Source of the DNA: Ornithomonoglobus_A sp045532455
GTDB taxonomy: Bacteria > Bacillota > Clostridia > UBA1381
Direction: 5' to 3'
NCBI GenBank assembly: GCA_045532455.1
Contig: JAZSFX010000032.1
Coordinates: forward strand, 1 to 21,425
Length of the DNA: 21,425 nt
Every line of letters starts with the position of its first letter. The first letter of the stretch is position 1. Shown here in pieces: positions 7,708 through 13,816 of the stretch. The position numbers were made by a program, and so were the translations under genes. The notes beneath the pieces were generated by a model. The model was not told the DNA's origin, ran no database searches, and worked only from the letters and a program-made list of their open reading frames with translations.

Positions 7708-8781
7708 ATGGAAAGGATAAACGTAGCAATTATCGGTCAGGGAAGAAGCGGAAGAGACATTCATGGTCTTTTCTTCAACTCGGAGGATAATAAAGTAGCA
7801 AACGTAGTTGCAGTTGCCGAGCTTGACGAGATAAAGCGCGAAAGAGCGAGAAAGGAATATCCGGGTTGCGAAGTATACGAGGACTACCGCGATTTCTATA
7901 AAAGAGATGATATTGACATAGTTATAAATGCTGCTCCGTCAGACGTACATTATTCTATTGCTAAAGACCTTTTGGAAAACGGAATGAATGTAATTGTTGA
8001 AAAACCGTTTGCAAGAAACAGATACGAGTGTGATAACCTTATAAAGATTGCAAAGGAAAAGGGTCTTATATTAGCACCGTTCCAGCAATCATTGCTTACA
8101 CCATACGTTATGGAAACCAAAAGCGTTATAAAAAGTGGAAAGCTTGGAGATATACAACAGATTGACGTTAAATTCAATGGTTTTGCAAGAAGATGGGACT
8201 GGCAGACCCTGCAGTGTAAAATGGGCGGAAACCTCTACAACACAGGACCGCACCCCGTAGGAATTGCACTTGACCTTGTTGATTTTGATGAGGATTACAA
8301 AGTAATTTACTCACGTCTTGCAACAACAGATATGTCAAGCGGTGATTCAGACGACTACGCTAAAATTATATTTGCAGCACCAAACAAGCCTGTTATAGAT
8401 ATCGAGACACATTCAAGCGATGCATTCCCCGCAAAGAATATAAAAATAATAGGCTCAAAGGGTACATATCAGTGCGATACATATGAATACGAGATGAAAT
8501 ATGTTGTAGATGGCGAAAATCCGCAAAAGGAAGTTGTTGTAGGACCTCTTGTTAACGAGGAGGGTTACTCGATATATTGTAAAGAGGATTTAATTTCTCA
8601 CACAGAAAGCGGCAAGTTTGAGGGTGAGGCTTTCTATACAGGAGCAGTAAAATTCTACCAGATGATATACGACAGAATAAGACATAATAAGCCTTTAGAT
8701 GTAACACCCGAGCAAGGCGCAATGACAGTTGGTGTTATAGAAACTGCGCATGCACAAAATCCGTTAAAGATAAAGTATTAA
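7708..8781 (+). CDS. Gfo/Idh/MocA family oxidoreductase, first of three
   Basis: An NAD(P)-dependent dehydrogenase of the glucose-fructose/inositol dehydrogenase family, which oxidises sugar hydroxyls or reduces keto-sugars. The Rossmann fingerprint is VAIIGQGRSGRDIH (residues 6-19). The EKP motif (98-100) holds the catalytic Lys99. The second motif reads GGNLYNTGPHPVGIALD (173-189), with His182 conserved but Asn178 in place of the Asp usual in GGG-L-D-G-H. The 357 aa are normal. Start: GGAGG (7696-7700) is 7 nt before ATG 7708; the longer frame from 7675 lies within the promoter. It is followed after 14 nt by the second oxidoreductase. The family is certain; substrate and preferred direction are not known. 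Confidence 0.9.
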   Translation: MERINVAIIGQGRSGRDIHGLFFNSEDNKVANVVAVAELDEIKRERARKEYPGCEVYEDYRDFYKRDDIDIVINAAPSDVHYSIAKDLLENGMNVIVEKPFARNRYECDNLIKIAKEKGLILAPFQQSLLTPYVMETKSVIKSGKLGDIQQIDVKFNGFARRWDWQTLQCKMGGNLYNTGPHPVGIALDLVDFDEDYKVIYSRLATTDMSSGDSDDYAKIIFAAPNKPVIDIETHSSDAFPAKNIKIIGSKGTYQCDTYEYEMKYVVDGENPQKEVVVGPLVNEEGYSIYCKEDLISHTESGKFEGEAFYTGAVKFYQMIYDRIRHNKPLDVTPEQGAMTVGVIETAHAQNPLKIKY

Positions 8782-8795
8782 TCAGGAGTGGTAAC

Positions 8796-9656
8796 ATGAA
8801 AAAAATAGCAATACTTGGTTGCGAAAACTCTCACGCAAATATGTTTTTGGATTATATTATAAAAGATAAAAAATATCCCGACATTGAGGTTGTGGGTGTA
8901 TACAGTGATGATTTCGAAGCCTCAGAAAAATTAAACAAAGAATATGGTGTTTATGCGGCAAAGTCATATGATGAGTTTGCAGGTAAAATTGACGGTGTTA
9001 TTATAACTGCACGTCATGGCGATAACCACTACAAATACGCAAAACCATATTTAAAAGATAAAATACCTATGTTTGTAGATAAGCCTATAACCGTTACTGA
9101 AGAAGATGCAAGAGATTTTTATAACGAGCTTTGCAAAAATAATATTCCCGTTTGTGGCGGCACTGTTTGCGCACACTCCGATTCTGTTAAGGAACTAAAG
9201 AAAATAGTTAAGGAAAAGAGCGAGGGTGAGGTACACGGTGGTTGTGTATCTTCTATTGTGAGTCTGGATAATCCGTATGGAAACTTTTTCTTCTATGCGC
9301 AACACACAGTAGAAGTAATGTGCGAAATTTTTGGCTACTATCCAAACAGTGTAAAAGCATATAAAAATGGCGGAAGAATAAACTGCACAGTAAGATACGA
9401 TGAATACGACGTTAATCTGTTGTTTATTGATGGCGAAAATGTGTATGCGGCATCAGCTTACTGCGGCGAAAAGGTTTTGGGCGGAGCATATTCGCTCGAC
9501 GGTCTTTTCGAAAAGGAATTCGCAGGCTTTAATAAACTGCTTAATGATAAAAAATCACCAAAAAGCTATGAAGATTTTGTGGCGCCTGTATTTATTGCAA
9601 ATGCCATTAACCGTTCTGTAGAAAGTGGAAAAGAAGAAAAGGTGAACAGACTTTAA
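8796..9656 (+). CDS. Short Gfo/Idh/MocA family oxidoreductase, second of three
   Basis: The Rossmann start IAILGCENSHANMF (residues 4-17) is unusual: the third glycine position of G-x-G-x-x-G is replaced (GCENSH). The catalytic motif is DKP (95-97) rather than EKP, keeping Lys96. His170 in FFYAQHTVEVM takes the place of the catalytic histidine of the family. At 286 aa it is shorter than the usual 330-390, mainly by a reduced C-terminal sheet domain. AGGAG (8784-8788) is 7 nt before the ATG. It is flanked by two full-length relatives that it matches only in outline, so this is not a recent duplication. It may be a subunit-like or divergent dehydrogenase acting on the same pathway. Confidence 0.82.
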   Translation: MKKIAILGCENSHANMFLDYIIKDKKYPDIEVVGVYSDDFEASEKLNKEYGVYAAKSYDEFAGKIDGVIITARHGDNHYKYAKPYLKDKIPMFVDKPITVTEEDARDFYNELCKNNIPVCGGTVCAHSDSVKELKKIVKEKSEGEVHGGCVSSIVSLDNPYGNFFFYAQHTVEVMCEIFGYYPNSVKAYKNGGRINCTVRYDEYDVNLLFIDGENVYAASAYCGEKVLGGAYSLDGLFEKEFAGFNKLLNDKKSPKSYEDFVAPVFIANAINRSVESGKEEKVNRL

Positions 9657-9687
9657 TACAGTTTTATGTTGCAGAAAGGATGGCAAA

Positions 9688-10710
9688 ATGGATAAGAAAG
9701 CAAAATTTGCGCTGATAGGCTGCGGAAGAATATCGCCAAACCATCTTGACGGAATTGAGAACGCTCCACATGCCGAGCTTGTTGCAGTGTGCGATATTAT
9801 CGAGGAAGAAGCAAAAAAAGTAGCTGATGAATACGGTTGCGCTTACTACACACAAATTGAGGATATGCTAAAAAACGAAGAGATAGACATATGCTCTATA
9901 CTTACACCAAGCGGAATGCACTGTGAGCATGTGTGTCTTGTGGCAAGCTATGGCGTGAATGTACTGTGCGAAAAACCTATTGATATCACAAAAGAAAAAA
10001 TAGATAAAATGATAAAATGCTGCGAAGAAAACAATGTTAAGATGGGTTGTATTTTCCAGAGAAGAACATTCGACGCGGCAATTAAAACCAAGGAAGCAAT
10101 AGAAAAAGGTTTGCTTGGTAAGGTAACACTTGCAGACGCATATCTTAAGTATAGCAGAGATGACGAATACTATGCTCAGGCAGGCTGGAGAGGTACATGG
10201 GAGTATGATGGCGGCGGTGCGCTTATGAATCAGGGCATACACGGAATTGATATGATTGACTGGATGATGGGCGGCATCGAAAGCGTGAATGCACGTTGCG
10301 AAACAATTGCGCGTAATATAGAGGTTGAGGACACTGCAGTTATAACCGTTAAATATAAATCGGGAGCTATTGGAGTAATAGAGGGTACAACCTCTGTTTA
10401 TGAGGGGTTTGATACAATTTTCTCGGTACATGGCACAAAGGGTAATATTGCTTTTGGCGATAAGGGATTTTATCTTTGGGATCTGGAGGATAAAAGTATT
10501 AAAAAGCCTGAGGTCAATAACTCTATGGGTGGACTCAACTGTCAGTATAACGAAACCAACTACGGTCATATATACTTAATCGAGGATATGGCACTTGCAG
10601 TATTAGAGGACAGAGAGCCTATGATTCCTCCGTCGGAGGGAAGAAAAGCCGCCGAGATAATTCTTGCGATATATGAATCCTCAAAAACAAAATCAGAGAT
10701 TACTTTGTAA
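9688..10710 (+). CDS. Gfo/Idh/MocA family oxidoreductase, third of three
   Basis: The most canonical of the set. It has Rossmann FALIGCGRISPNHL (residues 7-20), CEKP (94-97, Lys96) and GGGALMNQGIHGIDMIDW (175-192) with His185 and Asp188, as in inositol and UDP-sugar dehydrogenase relatives. The WRGTW segment (about 166-170) precedes the second motif, as is common in sugar dehydrogenases. Length is 340 aa. AAAGGA (9675-9680) is 7 nt before the ATG. It is the last gene of the operon and ends just before a strong terminator. Three different dehydrogenases in a row suggest sequential oxidation/reduction of one sugar or glycoside; no transporter, kinase or isomerase is present nearby to identify it. 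Confidence 0.92.
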   Translation: MDKKAKFALIGCGRISPNHLDGIENAPHAELVAVCDIIEEEAKKVADEYGCAYYTQIEDMLKNEEIDICSILTPSGMHCEHVCLVASYGVNVLCEKPIDITKEKIDKMIKCCEENNVKMGCIFQRRTFDAAIKTKEAIEKGLLGKVTLADAYLKYSRDDEYYAQAGWRGTWEYDGGGALMNQGIHGIDMIDWMMGGIESVNARCETIARNIEVEDTAVITVKYKSGAIGVIEGTTSVYEGFDTIFSVHGTKGNIAFGDKGFYLWDLEDKSIKKPEVNNSMGGLNCQYNETNYGHIYLIEDMALAVLEDREPMIPPSEGRKAAEIILAIYESSKTKSEITL

Positions 10711-10711
10711 C

Positions 10712-10743
10712 AAAACAGGCGACCTGTGAGGTCGCCTGTTTTT
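10712..10743. terminator. Bidirectional terminator between oxidoreductase operon and guaB
   Basis: AAAACAGGCGACC (10712-10724) pairs with GGTCGCCTGTTTT (10730-10742) around loop TGTGA, with a T-run on one side and an A-run on the other. It serves both convergent genes; the guaB stop codon begins 2 nt beyond it. Confidence 0.93.
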
Positions 10744-10744
10744 A

Positions 10745-12202
10745 TTAGTTTGTACTGTAGTTTGGTGCTTCCTTTGTGATATAAATATCGTGTGGGTGGC
10801 TTTCCTTTAAGCCTGCACCTGTTATTCTTATGAACTTTCCGTTCTTCTTTAAATCAGCGATTGTCTTTGTTCCGCAGTATCCCATACCGCTTCTTAATCC
10901 GCCAATCATCTGGAATATTGTGTCAGATAACGGACCCTTGTATGGTACACGTCCCTCAACGCCCTCAGGAACAAGCTTTTTAGAGCCTGTCTGGAAGTAT
11001 CTGTCCTTTGAACCCTTTTCCATTGCGGCAAGTGAGCCCATACCTCTGTAAACCTTAAAACGTCTGCCTTGATATATTTCAAAATCGCCGGGGCTTTCAT
11101 CACAACCTGCAAGCAGGCTACCCATCATTACAACACTTGCGCCTGCAGCAATAGCCTTAACAACGTCGCCTGAATATTTTATACCACCGTCTGCAATAAC
11201 AGGTATGTTATATTTCTTAGCGACCTCTGCAACGTCATATATTGCAGTAATCTGCGGAACACCAATTCCGGCAACGACTCTTGTTGTGCAGATTGAGCCG
11301 GGACCAATTCCTACTTTTAAGCAATCTGCACCTGCTTTGATAAGTGCCTCGGCAGCCTCTGCAGTTGCTATGTTTCCTGCAATAATAGGAATGTTCGGGA
11401 ATGCCTTTTTGATTTCCTTAACTTTTTCTATAATATTCTTTGAATGTCCGTGAGCACTGTCAAGAGCAAGTACGTCTGCACCTGCTTCAACAACTGCCTT
11501 AACTCTTTCGAGTGCATCGGCAGTTACACCTATTGCCGCACCAACAATCAGTCTGCCTGCTTCATCTCTTGTAGAATTGGGGTATACAATAGCCTTTTCG
11601 ATATCCTTTATTGTGATAAGACCTTTAAGGTGCATTGTATCGTCAACAATAGGAAGCTTTTCTATTTTATGAACAGACAAAATCTTTTGCGCCTGCTCCA
11701 AGGTTGTACCCTCAGGTGCAGTAACAAGGTTTTCGCTTGTCATAACTTCTTTTATCTTCTTTGTATAGTCTGTTTCAAAACGTAAATCACGGTTTGTTAT
11801 TATTCCAATTAGTACATTATCCTCATCACAGATAGGCACACCTGAGATTTTATAACGTCCCATCAACTCGTCTGCATCTTTTAAAGTATGCTCAGCACTA
11901 AGAGAGAATGGATTGGCAATTACACCGTTTTCACTTCTCTTTACTCTGTCTATTTCTGCTGCCTGTTCTGCAATAGTCATATTCTTGTGGACAATACCAA
12001 TACCGCCCTCTCTTGCTATTGCTATTGCCATTGCTGACTCGGTAACAGTATCCATTGCCGAACTCATAAACGGAATATTAAGCTTTATTGTTTTTGTAAG
12101 ATTTGTTGTCAGGTCCACTTCATTCGGAGTAAAATCTGATGCCTGCGGCACCAATAGCACGTCATCAAATGTAAGTCCTTCCTTTGCGAATTTGTCTGCC
12201 AT
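10745..12202 (-). CDS. guaB: IMP dehydrogenase
   Basis: Oxidises IMP to XMP with NAD+, the committed step of GMP synthesis, in the cytoplasm. Seen in order: N-terminal GLTFDDVLLVP (residues 9-19); two CBS domains inserted at about 95-205; the phosphate/NAD loop VGIGPGSICTTR with catalytic Cys305; ADGGI-SGD (338-346); GMGSLAAM (387-394); and the mobile flap EGVEGRVPYKG (413-423) with Arg418. Length (485 aa) is standard for bacterial GuaB. AAGGAGG lies 6-8 nt before the ATG. It has its own promoter at 12287-12315 with a leader of about 75 nt, so it need not depend on the dusB operon upstream. I see no guanine riboswitch core in that leader. Confidence 0.98.
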   Translation of the reverse strand: MADKFAKEGLTFDDVLLVPQASDFTPNEVDLTTNLTKTIKLNIPFMSSAMDTVTESAMAIAIAREGGIGIVHKNMTIAEQAAEIDRVKRSENGVIANPFSLSAEHTLKDADELMGRYKISGVPICDEDNVLIGIITNRDLRFETDYTKKIKEVMTSENLVTAPEGTTLEQAQKILSVHKIEKLPIVDDTMHLKGLITIKDIEKAIVYPNSTRDEAGRLIVGAAIGVTADALERVKAVVEAGADVLALDSAHGHSKNIIEKVKEIKKAFPNIPIIAGNIATAEAAEALIKAGADCLKVGIGPGSICTTRVVAGIGVPQITAIYDVAEVAKKYNIPVIADGGIKYSGDVVKAIAAGASVVMMGSLLAGCDESPGDFEIYQGRRFKVYRGMGSLAAMEKGSKDRYFQTGSKKLVPEGVEGRVPYKGPLSDTIFQMIGGLRSGMGYCGTKTIADLKKNGKFIRITGAGLKESHPHDIYITKEAPNYSTN

Positions 12203-12286
12203 AAATATACCCTCCTTTTTATCGTCTCATAAACCAACACATAATATAAAACAATGTGGATTTTACAAAAAATATATATTTCTTCT

Positions 12287-12315
12287 ATTTTAACAGATTT
12301 TTTTTGTTTTTTCAA
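12287..12315 (-). promoter_or_regulatory. Promoter of guaB
   Basis: Minus strand: -35 TTGAAA (12310-12315), 17-bp spacer, -10 TAAAAT (12287-12292). The spacer is a run of A residues broken by one C, which would be intrinsically curved. The predicted start is near 12280, leaving a leader of about 75 nt that contains only a weak CACAT/ATGTG stem. Confidence 0.7.
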
Positions 12316-12340
12316 GTCTTTTTTTGATAATTTTCGTAAT

Positions 12341-13303
12341 TTATAAAGCTTTTGTAATATAATCATCAAAAAGCTTTTGGATTGTTGCAAAATCACTAAT
12401 TTTAAATATTTCTGTCTTGAGCTTAGACGCACCAGGCAGTCCCTTTATATACCACGCCATATGCTTTCGCGACTCGGTTATGCCACGTCTTTCGCCTTTA
12501 TCTTTAACAAGCATTTTTGCGTGTAGGAGTGCAAGTTCCACGCGCTCGCGTGCAGATGGCTGAGTAATAACCTCGCCATACTCTAAAAATTCATTTATCT
12601 GCTTGAAAATAAACGGATTACCCTGTGCGCCGCGACCTATCATAAACGCGTCGCAATTTGTATGATTGAGCATTTTTTTGGCATCAGCTGCGCTTGTAAT
12701 ATCACCATTGCCGATAACGGGTATTTTTACCGCTTCTTTAACCTTTGCTATTATATCCCAATCAGCCTCACCACTGTAAAACTGCATTCTTGTTCTTCCA
12801 TGTACGGTGATTGCAGCTGCACCGTTTTCTTCGGCGGCTTTTGCAACCTCTACGGCGTTTATGCATGTCTCGTCCCAGCCTTTTCGGATTTTTACTGTTA
12901 CGGGAATTGTTGCCGCACTTGATACCGCTTTTACGATTTTTCCGACTAATTCAGGATTTTTCATAAGTGCACTTCCATCACCGTTGTTTACAATTTTCGG
13001 CATAGGGCAGCCCATATTTATATCAATAAAATCGCAGTTTTCCTTTTCGACCTTTGGAAGAATCTGCGCCATAATATCAGGGTCAGAGCCAAAAATCTGT
13101 ATCGCACACGGTTTGTGTATATCCTCTATGTGCATAAGCTCGTGTGTTTTTTTGTCGTTGTAGTAAAGTCCTTTTGCGCTCACCATTTCACTACACATTG
13201 CCGAAGCACCGTATTGTTTGCAAATGGTCCTGAAAGTAAGGTCGGTTATGCCTGCCATCGGTGCTAAAAAGACCTGCCCGACCTCTATATTTCCTATCCT
13301 CAT
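12341..13303 (-). CDS. dusB: tRNA-dihydrouridine synthase (DusB type)
   Basis: An FMN enzyme that reduces specific uridines in the tRNA D-arm or elsewhere. The TIM-barrel N-terminus has LAPMAGITD (residues 13-21). The catalytic cysteine is Cys99 in INMGCPMPKIVNNGDGSALM. HGRTRMQFYSG (168-178) and GNGDI (198-202) bind FMN phosphate, and IGRGAQGNP follows. A helical tRNA-binding domain fills the C-terminal 80 residues. Length 320 aa is normal. Its ATG overlaps the stop of the upstream small gene by 4 nt (ATGA), so it is probably translated by coupling. In Bacillus and many Firmicutes dusB lies elsewhere, often near lysS or folK genes. The DusB label, as opposed to another Dus class, is a family-level judgement. 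Confidence 0.95.
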   Translation of the reverse strand: MRIGNIEVGQVFLAPMAGITDLTFRTICKQYGASAMCSEMVSAKGLYYNDKKTHELMHIEDIHKPCAIQIFGSDPDIMAQILPKVEKENCDFIDINMGCPMPKIVNNGDGSALMKNPELVGKIVKAVSSAATIPVTVKIRKGWDETCINAVEVAKAAEENGAAAITVHGRTRMQFYSGEADWDIIAKVKEAVKIPVIGNGDITSAADAKKMLNHTNCDAFMIGRGAQGNPFIFKQINEFLEYGEVITQPSARERVELALLHAKMLVKDKGERRGITESRKHMAWYIKGLPGASKLKTEIFKISDFATIQKLFDDYITKAL

Positions 13304-13599
13304 AAGATTATATCAACAAGAAAGACTGCGCCAATAATAATTACAAGGGTATGGAAAAAGAAAATAAGTGAATTTTTCTCGTGTTGTTCACGTTCTAAGT
13401 TGGTTTTTATAATTTTAATTAATACAAGTGCCGCACCGCAGATTATTGCGGGTGCAAACAAAAATCCCAAAAAACCGTTTCCACCACGTGAATAGTTTTT
13501 GATAATACGTAAAACCATTCCAAAATATCCTACACCGCTTAAAAGCGAAAAGGTTAAAAGACCTGTGGGGGATAAAAATAGCTTTTCTATTTTGTACAT
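13300..13599 (-). CDS. Small membrane protein of unknown function, coupled to dusB
   Basis: I do not recognise this 99-aa protein. It has three likely membrane segments (about residues 11-31, 43-63 and 76-98) separated by short basic loops: RIIKNYSRGG and KIIKTNLEREQHEKN. The positive residues suggest the loop after segment 2 is cytoplasmic. It is real rather than a shadow: it has its own consensus promoter, an AGG-type ribosome binding site 8 nt before the ATG, no competing frame, and a 4-nt overlap with dusB. Confidence 0.75.
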   Translation of the reverse strand: MYKIEKLFLSPTGLLTFSLLSGVGYFGMVLRIIKNYSRGGNGFLGFLFAPAIICGAALVLIKIIKTNLEREQHEKNSLIFFFHTLVIIIGAVFLVDIIL

Positions 13600-13656
13600 A
13601 TTAAAAACCTGCCTTTCTATAATATATCAGGTAATTTTAAGGTATCTTGTTTAATA

Positions 13657-13685
13657 ATTTTACCATTTTAATCACATATTGTCAA
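13657..13685 (-). promoter_or_regulatory. Promoter of the small membrane protein-dusB operon
   Basis: Minus strand: perfect -35 TTGACA (13680-13685), 17-bp spacer, -10 TAAAAT (13657-13662). It is divergent from the class A PBP promoter, with 29 bp between the two -35 boxes. Confidence 0.8.
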
Positions 13686-13714
13686 TGTTGTTGTTAAAAA
13701 ATAGTTAAAATAGC

Positions 13715-13743
13715 TTGAAAAAATTTGAAATTTGTTATATAAT
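13715..13743 (+). promoter_or_regulatory. Promoter of the class A PBP gene
   Basis: -35 TTGAAA (13715-13720), 17-bp spacer, perfect -10 TATAAT (13738-13743). The start should be near 13750, inside the inverted repeat at 13745-13758. Confidence 0.82.
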
Positions 13744-13744
13744 G

Positions 13745-13758
13745 GTTACAAGTGTAAC
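13745..13758. promoter_or_regulatory. Operator-like inverted repeat at the class A PBP start site
   Basis: GTTACA-AG-TGTAAC is a perfect 6-2-6 inverted repeat that begins 2 bp after the -10 and covers the predicted start. The core TTACA-NN-TGTAA matches the known TACA-NN-TGTA pattern bound by the BlaI/MecI/CopY repressor family. A bound dimer here would block the promoter. No such repressor is encoded in the window, so the link is inference. Confidence 0.5.
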
Positions 13759-13816
13759 TTGTTATTTGGAAAAATCAGGAATAATAAATTAATATATATT
13801 ATAAGGAGGTATAGCG

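Noticed and set aside
9868..10569. A 233-codon open frame on the minus strand
   Set aside because: It lies wholly antisense to the third oxidoreductase, is rich in Cys, His and Tyr as shadow frames are, matches no family and has no ribosome binding site.
12203..12286. Possible guanine riboswitch in the guaB leader
   Set aside because: The leader lacks the conserved purine-riboswitch core and loop pairs and has no terminator hairpin; only a weak 5-bp stem is present.
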